Assembly: GCA_019918135.1 (NCBI GenBank)
Contig: WBZZ01001212.1
Span: forward strand, 1-42,651
From: Paulinella micropora
Taxonomy: Eukaryota > Cercozoa > Imbricatea > Euglyphida > Paulinellidae
DNA: 42,651 nucleotides
Direction of reading: 5' to 3'
Part shown: piece after piece, positions 32,601 through 39,812 of the stretch
Numbering within the stretch: position 1 is the first letter of the stretch
Layout of the letters: each line of letters opens with the position of its first letter
Notes under the pieces: generated by a model
Database searches by the model: none
Told to the model about the DNA's origin: nothing
What the model saw: only the letters and a program-made list of their open reading frames with translations
Program-made: the position numbers and the translations under genes

Positions 32601-32904
32601 TGAGAAGAAAGAAAAAAAAGGCCACGGATTTATTGCGGACGAAGTCAAAAAAGTATTTCCTGAATTTGTATCTGAAAGTGGAATGAAAGCAGAGGATGGA
32701 GAAGGCTACCTTGAAGGCGTAACATATACTGACTTTATACCGATATTGGTAAGCGGATTTCAACATATGGCGGATAATCTCGGACATGTCCGAGATAGGG
32801 TGATTAATTTAGAAAAAGAAAATAAAACTTTACTTAATATATTACAAGATTTAACCAACCAACTAGCCGAAATACGAGCCGTTGTATATCCAACCAATGG
32901 CTAA
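29668..32904 (+). CDS. tail-fibre-like protein, repeat region and S74 chaperone domain
   Basis: 1078 codons. Residues 1 to about 330 contain at least four repeats built on KLTGDQTI(A/T)G(T/N)KTF preceded by NVGNVDGIDVSTLD, plus DGATKGYADTLDGQNVKL, a bacteriophage fibre-like beta pattern. The middle is Thr/Ser/Gly-rich (STTATASGLI repeats). The C-terminal 135 residues are a peptidase S74 intramolecular chaperone: SSDRRLKSDIKTL, with the presumed self-cleavage Ser at S945, then HGFIADEVKKVFPEFV and a final coiled coil. Such domains trimerise fibres and then cut themselves off. The protein is far longer than adenovirus-type fibres. It stands first in the rightward block. Confidence 0.75.
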   Translation: MGGFNVANVGNVDGIDVSALDSSAVKLTGDQTITGNKTFTTYVGVKDSNPLNTGKLFFNYNNNMGSIYSSEAGGATGYPLSFVGSSILFAPTTGGGMTLTNNVLNFNSTTAISGLPAPFYDGDASTKAYTDTKLAKDGTTAMTGSLNMGGFNITNVGNVDGIDVSTLDTSVVKLTGDQTIAGTKTFSNIINASAGIDMKSQSITNVNLVDGVDVSTLDTSVVKLTGDQTIAGNKKFTSTIEVRGATAPTAFDCIGIAFDTATNIGEIVAQKIATAAYYPIQITGSYVDLYAGDNVIATATGTTLSLNNRKITNLATPTATMDGATKGYADTLDGQNVKLTGNQTIAGIKTYSSGVEITGNSINSTTKGTFIVFNSTSNIGSIASLDMKTATYYNFEISAKKISFIIDGTIVGWVNASGLDCNSSKIANLGTPTLSTDGATKGYADTLDGQNVKLTGDQTITGIKIFNGSRNDVRALNLLSQADFNNVDIINGGNITYNGARILNQNGGDIFFSQTTGDWQYFLFTLNTATSGTANQRGYVFTNVASDVKGAGLYISKLLDNKSASSDIVRFNNAGGMRFYGALDMNSNNITNGGTITGTTITSTAGISTTTATASGLITANAGISTTTATASGLLTATGGSSIVIQGNTNGGNTRGIFLWDTGNTNYGIYMASNGGGANTRSLAGGSAVAGNDFTSFAVRFRVSNASTDGFIWENSSEQLLMSLNGANGTLWTKGLITASAGVSTTTLTTSDKITTALGKPIIIGNSTKGVGSTGGLEIYGTASNVAGAHIQAITTADAYPTFQLLNWAHDNVNLSFDAYFDGTNWKSSHSGSNFLIQKGGKLAFYYNSGTAVGNNISYTEAININTSGELVLPTASSGNLLIRKRPASTNDPQLFFKSGGYTNYGVIVSSTGLLHVWTTSNSTTGEPSGSYNYIPLNGAWTNSSDRRLKSDIKTLDCGDCCDKLMKINCCSYYWKSDEKKEKKGHGFIADEVKKVFPEFVSESGMKAEDGEGYLEGVTYTDFIPILVSGFQHMADNLGHVRDRVINLEKENKTLLNILQDLTNQLAEIRAVVYPTNG
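32777..32796. repeat. 20-bp perfect palindrome (copy 1 of 2)
   Basis: ATCTCGGACATGTCCGAGAT is its own reverse complement and lies inside the 3' part of the fibre gene, encoding NLGHVRD. An almost identical palindrome occurs 175 bp downstream at 32952-32971 in the next gene. Confidence 0.85.
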
Positions 32905-33268
32905 TAATACAACTAGACTTCACAGACCACCGCCAGTCATTGATATGGATAATCTCGGACAGGTCCGAGATATGGAACTAACTCCAGAAATAAAAAATCG
33001 TGTTTTAGACATTTCATTGAAGAATGAGGAAAAAAAAGTAGAGCACGAATTGGAAGATAACTGGAATTGTTGTTGTATAACAAACAGACCGACAGACAGC
33101 CGACTTATTAAATACTTATTTCAAATGGGTATCATTATCTCCATTATAACCCTTTGTATCGTAAGGCTATCTGAAAAGAACTTACCTTGTGAGGTTGCTA
33201 ATACTTATGTCGGTATTTTAACACTTTTGATTGGGATATGCCTTCCATCACCTTCTTCAAAGAAGTGA
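32897..33268 (+). CDS. small membrane protein, two TM segments
   Basis: 123 codons from ATG 32897, overlapping the last 8 bases of the fibre gene in another frame. The N-terminal 75 residues are hydrophilic, with a Cys cluster WNCCCITN. Two hydrophobic segments follow: about 83-100 (MGIIISIITLCIVRL) and about 107-120 (YVGILTLLIGICL). The region MDNLGQVRDM echoes MADNLGHVRDR near the fibre end because both carry the same DNA palindrome. PLVs and virophages often encode such small membrane proteins of unknown role; envelope or membrane-penetration function is possible. Confidence 0.65.
   Translation: MANNTTRLHRPPPVIDMDNLGQVRDMELTPEIKNRVLDISLKNEEKKVEHELEDNWNCCCITNRPTDSRLIKYLFQMGIIISIITLCIVRLSEKNLPCEVANTYVGILTLLIGICLPSPSSKK
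32952..32971. repeat. 20-bp inverted repeat (copy 2 of 2)
   Basis: ATCTCGGACAGGTCCGAGAT has 9-bp perfect arms around AG; with the flanking GATA/ATA it matches copy 1 at 23 or so of 25 positions. Located in the coding start of the membrane protein gene. Confidence 0.8.
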
Positions 33269-33517
33269 GCACTCGTATAAGTGGATTTTATACCAAGAAG
33301 CATCACTACCCGAACACATTAAAGGAATGGCTTCATCAAAACTAACACACCAATCACTAATCGGTTTGTAAATACATTTAAATTTAGTATCTATACCTTT
33401 TTGAATACAATAAACACAACTTATATTCTTTTTTTCACTTATCCGTGAGTAAAAGTCGCAGGCAGTCCGCGAAAATATTTTGATTATTAAAAAGTTTATG
33501 AGTAGTAATATAACCAT
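33257..33517 (-). CDS. possible small Cys-rich membrane protein
   Basis: 86 codons on the minus strand filling the gap between two rightward genes, overlapping the next gene's first 20 bases. N-terminal hydrophobic helix (VILLLINFLIIKIF), then a Cys-containing soluble part (SCVYCIQKG, FKCIYKP, WCVSF, MCSGS). The composition is protein-like rather than random AT translation, and no other gene occupies 33269-33497. The orientation is opposite to its neighbours and the 5' overlap is unusual, so it may be spurious. Confidence 0.35.
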   Translation of the reverse strand: MVILLLINFLIIKIFSRTACDFYSRISEKKNISCVYCIQKGIDTKFKCIYKPISDWCVSFDEAIPLMCSGSDASWYKIHLYECSLL

Positions 33518-33878
33518 GACTGACTATAAATACCAAAAGATTATTTTTCTGAGCAATGATTTTGCGGGAGGAAGCAAAACATTTAATAAGAATATCCAAA
33601 TGTCATTCACACCCACCAAAATGAATGTTAAGTTTATCCACTATATGAACGACCAGACCGAAACCAAAACCAGAATTCTTTACATGGATAGAATTGGAAT
33701 TATTGGAACATTCGCGGATAGTAATATAGCAAACATTTCAAATCTCGGTTATAATTTGGGTGTTGTAGGATGGACTGACGGCCAATATACATTTAAAATC
33801 CTTGAAACTGACAGCGGAAATATTGACACAGGAAATTTAGCGGGGCGAATTGTTGTGTGCCTAGAGTTTCTTGCTTAA
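33498..33878 (+). CDS. small beta-rich protein, unknown
   Basis: 126 codons from ATG 33498 (MSSNITMTDYKYQ); an alternative ATG is at 33516. Alternating hydrophobic pattern throughout (KIIFLSNDF, MNVKFIHYMND, TRILYMDRIGIIGTF, YTFKILETDSG, IVVCLEFLA), suggesting a small beta sandwich, perhaps jelly-roll-like. It lies directly before the packaging ATPase in the morphogenesis block, so a virion role is likely. I do not recognise the family. Confidence 0.6.
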   Translation: MSSNITMTDYKYQKIIFLSNDFAGGSKTFNKNIQMSFTPTKMNVKFIHYMNDQTETKTRILYMDRIGIIGTFADSNIANISNLGYNLGVVGWTDGQYTFKILETDSGNIDTGNLAGRIVVCLEFLA

Positions 33879-33908
33879 GTCTAATTTTTAAGAAAATTTG
33901 ACTTATGA

Positions 33909-33916
33909 TATATAAG
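33909..33916 (+). promoter_or_regulatory. start-adjacent TATATAAG motif of the ATPase gene
   Basis: TATATAAG directly abuts the ATG at 33917. The same arrangement (TATATA-type word touching or within a few bases of the start) is found before 28883, 34771, 35146, 37207, 38045, 28260(-), 41576(-) and 41892(-). It decides the choice of ATG 33917 over the ATG at 33905, which lies upstream of the motif. Confidence 0.45.
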
Positions 33917-34731
33917 ATGGAAAAAATCAATAGCATTAAGGTGAAGCCAGTAAAACAAGAGGGTGATGGAAATAAAAAAGCCAAGGGCTATAAATTATTC
34001 AATGAGCCGTATGCTAACATATTTCTACTTGCCCGTAAGAAGAGCGGTAAAACGACAGCACTATTTGAAATACTGAAACGGACAACAGACAAAAAAACCC
34101 GTATTGTCATTATCGCTTCAACAATTCACAAGGACTACATTTATAAAGCAATGGTAAAGCACTTTAAGAACAGAGGCAACCCGATGGCGGTATATACCTT
34201 TCTCAAATCGGATGGTGTGAATATTATTGATTACGAGTTGGACAAACTGAATAAACCAGACGAAGAGCAAGAAGGAGAAGTAAAACAAGACAAGAGGAAA
34301 TAGAGAAACCACAATTTTTATACTTTGGAAAAGAAAAGAAACAGATAAAGGAGGCACCGAAAGAAAGGCCGAGTAAATATATATCTCCAGAGGTTGTTTT
34401 TGTTTTGGATGATTTAGGAAGTGGATTAAGAGACAAGTCCGTAAGCGATTTGTTAAAAAAGAACAGACACTATAAATCAAAGGTTATTATGTCTAGTCAG
34501 TATTTGAACGACCTACGGCCAGAAGCCATAAAGCAGTTAGATTATTTATTAATCTTTCCAGCCCAATCTCAGGACAAAATGGAACTCGTGTATAAACACT
34601 TAGACTTATCTTTTGACTTTGATTACTTTCTTAAAAAGTATCACGAAGCAACAAAAGAGAGATTTAACTTTTTATATGTTTCAAGTGTAGATGATGAATT
34701 ACGGAGGAACTTCTCACAAAGATTTAAATAA
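33917..34731 (+). CDS. A32-like FtsK/HerA packaging ATPase (one frameshift)
   Basis: Carried in two frames: 33917-34303 and a frame open through about 34290-34731. Walker A is ARKKSGKTT (G44-K45-T46); Walker B is VVFVLDDLGSG at about 34394. A sensor-like SSQYLND follows, and LDYLLIFPAQSQDK is typical of the A32 family. The charged linker between them continues without a gap if one base is discounted near 34290 (an A/G-rich run), so a single indel splits one gene of about 271 residues, the usual length for PLV/virophage ATPases. Role: energy for packaging DNA into the capsid. Confidence 0.8.
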
Positions 34732-34770
34732 AAAAATCAAATATTAAATAATTATTTTTGTATATAGTAT

Positions 34771-35100
34771 ATGGTAGTTAAAACAACTCGTGTTGAAGTT
34801 ATTCCAACAATCGGCAAACGAACTATTAACTCAAGCACAATGGCTGGAGGTAAAAAGAAGTCTGGTCGCAATAAGAAGCAAGGAGGCAAGGGGCAGGCTG
34901 GCGGTAAAATTAACTGGGCAAAGGTTGGGAAAACGGCTTTGGCTGTTAATAAATTCCTTCGTGATAACAAAGTAATTTCTAGAACTGCGGGAGCCTTAAG
35001 CAGTATTGGAGTTCCTTATGCTGGGTCTGTCCAAGCCACCGCTTCAAAACTCGGATATGGCAAGATAAAGCAGAGAGGATGCGGTGCCCTTAAATTCTAA
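34771..35100 (+). CDS. basic Gly/Lys-rich core-like protein
   Basis: 109 codons; TATATAGTAT directly precedes the ATG. The middle is highly basic (GGKKKSGRNKKQGGKGQAGG), followed by an Ala/Gly amphipathic region (GALSSIGVPYAGSVQATASK) and a final basic, Cys-containing tail. Size, charge and the amphipathic stretch recall adenovirus pX/pVI-type minor core proteins and their counterparts in adintoviruses. DNA condensation or membrane activity in the particle is therefore plausible. This is analogy by composition only. Confidence 0.55.
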   Translation: MVVKTTRVEVIPTIGKRTINSSTMAGGKKKSGRNKKQGGKGQAGGKINWAKVGKTALAVNKFLRDNKVISRTAGALSSIGVPYAGSVQATASKLGYGKIKQRGCGALKF

Positions 35101-35145
35101 AAAAATAATTTGATATAACACAGAAATATTTTTTTGTTTTATATA

Positions 35146-35826
35146 ATGAAAACGAAGAAACAGAAATTAAGACCCCCGCGGGTTTATAGAAACAAAAGCG
35201 GGAAGCCGTATATTATCCAGAAGGGTAAAAAATATTATCTTAATTTTGGCAATAAAACAAATGATATGAGCACACTTCAAATTGTTAAACTTTTTATGAA
35301 ATACTTAAGCAGACCGAGGACAACTAAGAGAATGAAGACAAAGAAGGAAGACTTAAGGAAAGTCCAAAGCCTATCTGAAATTGAACAAAATACTAGAACC
35401 GCCATTAATGACCACTTAGACAAACTTAAGAAGGAGAAATACGAAAAGATTGATGAGATAGACCAAAAAGAGAAAAAAGCACAGGCGGATGCTGAAGAAG
35501 AAAAGAAGAGGCAAGAAAGAAAAGACATAGCAGATACTAAGGAAAGACAAGAAATAAAGGATAGGGAACATAAAAGAGAACTGGAGGAGATTAATGAAAG
35601 AAAGGAAGAAATAAATAGGAGATTAAGAAGGGAGCAAAAACTCATAGAAGATGTAAAATATGAAGAAGACAGAAAAAATAGAATACAAGCATTACCACCG
35701 CCACCGCAATCAATATATTATGCCACCACAATATGGACAGCCACAAACACCACAATTTGGACAGCCACAAGCACCACAATTTGGAGCACCGCCGCAAGCA
35801 CCACCATTAGCACCAGCCTTACCTAA
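35146..35826 (+). CDS. coiled-coil protein, possibly N-terminal part of next gene
   Basis: ATG 35146 directly follows TATATA; the open frame reaches 35826. The first 30 residues are basic with a possible nucleic-acid-binding look (RNKSGKPYIIQKGKKYYLNF). Residues 70-185 form a very charged coiled coil. The last 35 codons (TTIWTATNTT repeats) look like the wrong frame of a Pro-Gln repeat encoded one frame over. Thus either this gene overlaps the next by about 107 bases or an indel near 35700 has split one larger protein. The second option fits the other frameshifts in this element. Confidence 0.55.
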   Translation: MKTKKQKLRPPRVYRNKSGKPYIIQKGKKYYLNFGNKTNDMSTLQIVKLFMKYLSRPRTTKRMKTKKEDLRKVQSLSEIEQNTRTAINDHLDKLKKEKYEKIDEIDQKEKKAQADAEEEKKRQERKDIADTKERQEIKDREHKRELEEINERKEEINRRLRREQKLIEDVKYEEDRKNRIQALPPPPQSIYYATTIWTATNTTIWTATSTTIWSTAASTTISTSLT

Positions 35827-37184
35827 TTTAGGAGATGAAGCACCATTGAAAACAAAAGAGCAATATGAGGAAGAAAAAAAGCAAAAGCAGAAAGATATTG
35901 AAACACTGAAATTAGCAGGATATACAGATAAATTCATTAAAAAGATGAGTCTCAAAGACTTACAAAAAGCCAGTCAAGATATTCAGATGGCTATAGCCAC
36001 AGCGACATCTTTAGAAGAACAGAAAAAGTTAGCAGAAGAATATAAAGAAAAACTTGAAAAGGAAAAAAAGAAAGCAGAAGAAAAGGGTAAGCATCTTGAA
36101 AATTTACAAATTAATCAATTTTTAATCTCTGGATTTTCAAAAACTTATCACCCAACCATTACCATAAAAGAGTTAGCACAGGCTTTAAAAAAAGAGACTA
36201 GATAATGATGGTCATAACAAATTAAATTACAAAGACACTTCAAAGTGGATTATTGACATGATTAAAAGGTTTAATATTGATGTTGGAAGTGAGGTGAAAA
36301 ACGTAAAAAGAAAAGTGGCGGATTATGCTAGATATGAAGAGTATATTGGTATTACTGAACAAAAGGGTAGTGGAGCGAAGACATTAGATGACTTAATTGA
36401 TAAGGTATTTTCAATAGCGAAAATAAAAAAATACTTAGCCCGCAAAGATTGGAGGCACACAATGAATAAAAAGGATTTTGTAAAAACTCTAACTAGCAAA
36501 ATGACAATAGACCCAAATGTAGATAAACAAGTTTCAGCGGATTTAAATATTGACGAGGGAATGCCCCAACCGCTACCACCGCCACCAGAGACACAACCAC
36601 AGCAACCAGAGCCACAACCACAGCAACCAGAGACAGAGCAAGAGCAACAGCAACCAGAGCCAGAGCCACAGCCACAGCAAGAGGGTGAGGGGCGCGGGCT
36701 AATGACTAACGAAATAGATGACATAATGAAAAAATATGGATGGTATCTCGGAGCGATAGCAAGTGATGAAATCTACAAACTAAATCCAGAAAAAAGAAAG
36801 CGATACGGATTTATTATGAATTTGGACAACCACAATCAATCAGGGTCTCATTGGATCGCCGTATGGATAAGTCTGGATAAAGACAGGTCAGTGGAAGTGT
36901 ATGACCCATTAGCACTTTACCAACCAACTGAAGACTTTCAACAACAAATGAAACGACTAATTGACAAAAGCCACCCCGATAGTTATTTATTGATGAAGGT
37001 AAATCAAGTAAAGCAACAGAGTGATACTTCCTCAACTTGTGGATGGCACTCAATGAGGTTTTTAATGGAGCGAGCGAAAGGCAACCGATTTAAGTTTAGT
37101 TCGGGTTTCACAGACTTAAAAGAAGAAGAAGCGGAAAAGTTGAAAGCACAGAATGGATATGGTAATTTTGATACTTTTATTTGA
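35720..37184 (+). CDS. adenain/Ulp1-like cysteine protease with coiled-coil N-terminus (one frameshift)
   Basis: Frame 35720-36205 begins with Pro/Gln repeats (PPQYGQPQTPQFGQPQ), then a coiled coil. It ends after an A7 run; if one A is ignored the frame continues into 36258-37184 (upstream residues NYKDTSKWIIDMIKRF are in frame with it). The second part has a Pro-Glu-Gln repeat (PQQPEPQPQQPE) and then a C48-type protease: GSHWIAVWI with the catalytic His, VEVYDPLA with Asp, and SSTCGWHSMRFL with Cys after a Gln-rich stretch (VKQQSDTS). His, Asp and Cys are in the order of adenovirus protease and Ulp1. Role: cleavage of capsid precursors during maturation. Confidence 0.75.
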
Positions 37185-37206
37185 AATATTATTTGTATGA
37201 TATATC

Positions 37207-38019
37207 ATGGATTACAAAGGGGGCAGGTCAAGTGGTATCTATTACATAAATAGTAAAAACAGAATAACAGGCACAGATAGCGACTTTACACACGAAATAA
37301 ACTTAAAATCACTGGACAATCCCACACATTGTAAAATTCTTCATATCTATGTGCCGAAGTCGTATTACTCTGTGGCTTCACCATATAATACTTTTACTCT
37401 TAGCGAAGACGGGTATGAGGCTTTAATTACGATACCTGAGGGAAACTACACAATGAACAATCTAAAAAATAAACTATCTGAGGTGTTATCCGCAGACAGC
37501 CCAAATAATTATACTTATGTTGTATCCAGTAATAATACCAACATAGAACCAGAAGATGGCAAATTAACATTCAGTGTTTCAAATAACGGAGGTATTCAAC
37601 CGCGATTTATATTTGATGGTGATACCCGTATTCACGAGGTAATGGGGTTTGATAGAAACTCCACATATTTCTTTGCTAATGATTTAATTAAATCGCCAAA
37701 TGTAATTATTCTAACTGGTGAAAAAACTTTGTATCTTCAATCGGATTTGGTGAATGAAGGTGATAATCATGTGCTTCAAGAAATATACACAGCAAACGAA
37801 ATTCCTTTCGGCTCTGTCATTTATGATGGAAGCGGGTCTGAGTATGGAAAAACATTGTCCGCTAGTTCAAACAATGTGTTTAGGTTTTACTTGACGGACG
37901 AAAACGACCAAGCAATTAATCTTAATGGTTTGGGTATTGTTATGACATTATTGGTTTATCGTGAAACTAATTATTTTAGTTTATTCAATTCATTCTTTAA
38001 TTTGTTGAAATCAAAGTGA
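37207..38019 (+). CDS. minor capsid (penton-type) protein
   Basis: 270 codons; TATATC abuts the ATG. The N-terminus INSKNRITGTDSDFTHEI, a Tyr/Pro strand (ILHIYVPKSYYSV), ALITIPEGNYTMNNL, TLYLQSDLV, VLQEIYTANEIPFGSVIYD and a final FYLTDENDQAINLNGLGIVMTLL are in the order and spacing I associate with Polinton/virophage minor capsid proteins (single jelly roll, penton of the particle). The gene directly precedes a small zinc-finger gene and the MCP, as expected for the capsid module. Fully open frame of normal length. Confidence 0.8.
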   Translation: MDYKGGRSSGIYYINSKNRITGTDSDFTHEINLKSLDNPTHCKILHIYVPKSYYSVASPYNTFTLSEDGYEALITIPEGNYTMNNLKNKLSEVLSADSPNNYTYVVSSNNTNIEPEDGKLTFSVSNNGGIQPRFIFDGDTRIHEVMGFDRNSTYFFANDLIKSPNVIILTGEKTLYLQSDLVNEGDNHVLQEIYTANEIPFGSVIYDGSGSEYGKTLSASSNNVFRFYLTDENDQAINLNGLGIVMTLLVYRETNYFSLFNSFFNLLKSK

Positions 38020-38044
38020 ATTATTTTTGATGTAAATATAAGAT

Positions 38045-38215
38045 ATGTGTAAAGAATGTAAGCCGAACAACTTTTGCGAACACGACAAACAAAAAGGGCA
38101 TTGTGCGGAATGTGGCGCATGGCGATGTGAAACTTGTAATGTAAAACTTAGTAGTAAGCAAAGTTTTCATAACCATATTACTTCAAAAAGGCACATTAAT
38201 AAGATTGATGAATAA
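38045..38215 (+). CDS. 56-residue zinc-finger protein
   Basis: A short frame from ATG 38045, preceded directly by TATAAGAT, to TAA at 38213-38215. It contains many Cys (MCKECKPNNFCEHDKQKGHC, AECGAWRC), and its C-terminal half is a clean C2H2 finger of the U1/JAZ type: CETCNVKLSSKQSFHNHI with SKRH (C-x2-C-x12-H-x5-H). RNA or double-stranded nucleic-acid binding would be the family expectation. It sits between penton and MCP genes on the same strand. The spacing, codon pattern and promoter motif argue that it is real despite its size. Confidence 0.65.
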   Translation: MCKECKPNNFCEHDKQKGHCAECGAWRCETCNVKLSSKQSFHNHITSKRHINKIDE

Positions 38216-38308
38216 ACAATAATTATTTTAGAATTATTTATTTTTTTCTATAAATATATTCTCGTGAATTAGTTAATCTACACTACTTCAAAAAAAACAA
38301 AAGCAAAA
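38216..38308. promoter_or_regulatory. MCP leader with classical TATA box
   Basis: Unlike the other PLV genes, the MCP start has no TATA word beside it. TATAAATATA lies near 38250-38259, about 50 bases upstream, followed by an A-rich leader (CAAAAGCAAAA) immediately before the ATG. This suggests a different, probably late and strong, promoter with a real 5' leader. Confidence 0.45.
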
Positions 38309-39760
38309 ATGCCAGTAATGTATGGTGGTGAGTTGGTTCATCAGACTAAGGAACTGCTAACTGGTAAGTATGAATTGAACAAACTTACTGCCCGTGAAGG
38401 GTCGGCTGATGTTAACATTACAACTGCTGGTGGAAATGAAAGCACCTTTGAAATCCCTACTCGTCCTTTGAACCTTGCCCGTAGTGTCTTGCGATTTACT
38501 TACACACCTGCCGCATCTGCTGGTTATAATCGTATGTTTATGGACTGCTTGCCAATGATACAAAGAATTGAACTGCGAAGCCGAAGCGGTCAATATTTGT
38601 GTAATCTTCAACACGTCGGCAATTACACTAAGATGATTTGGAAGCCTGAAATTAAATATGAAAAATTTATGGCACTTGAAAACCACGGGGGTGGTGTATC
38701 TAGCGGGGCTATGCTTCAAAAGTGTAATGCTGGAAAGATTGATGTTGGAACTAGAGCACAAAGGCGAACGATTGATACCGCAGGAGCCTATGATACTGTA
38801 AGAGATGCCATTCAAGCATACTACAAAGTGCCTAGTGTGAATGCTCGTCGCCACAATGATACCGCTCTCGCCGATAGCACTGCTGGAACCTATAGTCTTG
38901 TCAATGTTGAGTATGGGGAGGCTAAGTATTTTGAAGGAGGCGGTAATGGAACGCCTACCCCTGTCATTAAAGTTAAACTTCCGTTGGGTATGATTTTTGG
39001 AACTATTTTTGAACTGGATAAGACTATCGGTTTTAATGAAATTTTGGATTTGCGAATTGTGTGGGAGGGAACTAACCGCTCTACTTTCTATGGAACTGAT
39101 GCGAGCAGTATTTCTACAGGTGCTGCACAGGTGGCTGTTGGTGCTACTATTTCAGACTTGAATCTGTTTCTTGCCGTAGAGACTGACCCAAATGTAGTCC
39201 TTGGTGTACAGCAGAAGATTGCGGGAGAAGGTTTCCCATTTAAGATTGAATACCCTATCTCTTGGAAGCAGAACCTCTCAACAGCAAGTCAAAATTTCGT
39301 TGTAAAAATGAACCGCTCACAGGGTGAGAGAATTAGAAGAATTTATACTTCCGCATTCCACAACGATGAAAATAAAAATACCGCTTTTGACAATGATAAC
39401 AGAGCGGATGCAAAAATTACTTCATACTATACAACTCTGGATGGCTCTCGTCTTCAACAATTTGACATTGACACCTCTGAGAATGAAGACTATATGATTT
39501 TGAAGGATAAGTTGAAGGGTAGTGCTATCCTAAACAGCGATGTCTATCATTACAACTGGTTTCATGTGGATACATGGGACAACAACCGCCCGCTTTGTGA
39601 TAAGGATACTGACGGGTATGAGGTGAGTGGTCTGAGCCTTGACACTGAGAGGCGATATGAGTTCGTTTCAACTACTGCTGGAAACAATCTTAACCATTAC
39701 ACTTTTGCCATTCTTCAACGAAGTGTGCTTGTTAAGGGAATTGAAATTCTAATGTCGTAA
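38309..39760 (+). CDS. major capsid protein, double-jelly-roll type
   Basis: 483 codons, intact. The N-terminus PVMYGGELVHQTKELLTGKY, IPTRPLNLARSVLRFTYTP, MIQRIELRSRSGQYLCNL, and later EILDLRIVWEGTNRS, FKIEYPISWKQNL, LDGSRLQQFDIDTSENEDY and HYNWFHVDTWDN follow the pattern of PLV/Maverick major capsid proteins, with two sets of beta strands separated by a loop-rich middle. Length (450-650 usual), position after the penton gene and absence of frameshift support the call. It forms the hexon-like trimers of the icosahedral shell. Fold assignment is by sequence pattern and context; structure prediction would be decisive. Confidence 0.75.
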   Translation: MPVMYGGELVHQTKELLTGKYELNKLTAREGSADVNITTAGGNESTFEIPTRPLNLARSVLRFTYTPAASAGYNRMFMDCLPMIQRIELRSRSGQYLCNLQHVGNYTKMIWKPEIKYEKFMALENHGGGVSSGAMLQKCNAGKIDVGTRAQRRTIDTAGAYDTVRDAIQAYYKVPSVNARRHNDTALADSTAGTYSLVNVEYGEAKYFEGGGNGTPTPVIKVKLPLGMIFGTIFELDKTIGFNEILDLRIVWEGTNRSTFYGTDASSISTGAAQVAVGATISDLNLFLAVETDPNVVLGVQQKIAGEGFPFKIEYPISWKQNLSTASQNFVVKMNRSQGERIRRIYTSAFHNDENKNTAFDNDNRADAKITSYYTTLDGSRLQQFDIDTSENEDYMILKDKLKGSAILNSDVYHYNWFHVDTWDNNRPLCDKDTDGYEVSGLSLDTERRYEFVSTTAGNNLNHYTFAILQRSVLVKGIEILMS

Positions 39761-39812
39761 GAGGCGATTATTAATTTTGTTAGTTAATTTATTTTTTTAT
39801 TATTAATATACA

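Noticed and set aside
32596..32787. Minus-strand frame opposite the S74 domain
   Set aside because: Shadow of the fibre gene; no promoter motif or domain.
38357..38854. 165-codon minus-strand frame inside the MCP gene
   Set aside because: Antisense shadow of a strong, motif-supported capsid gene.
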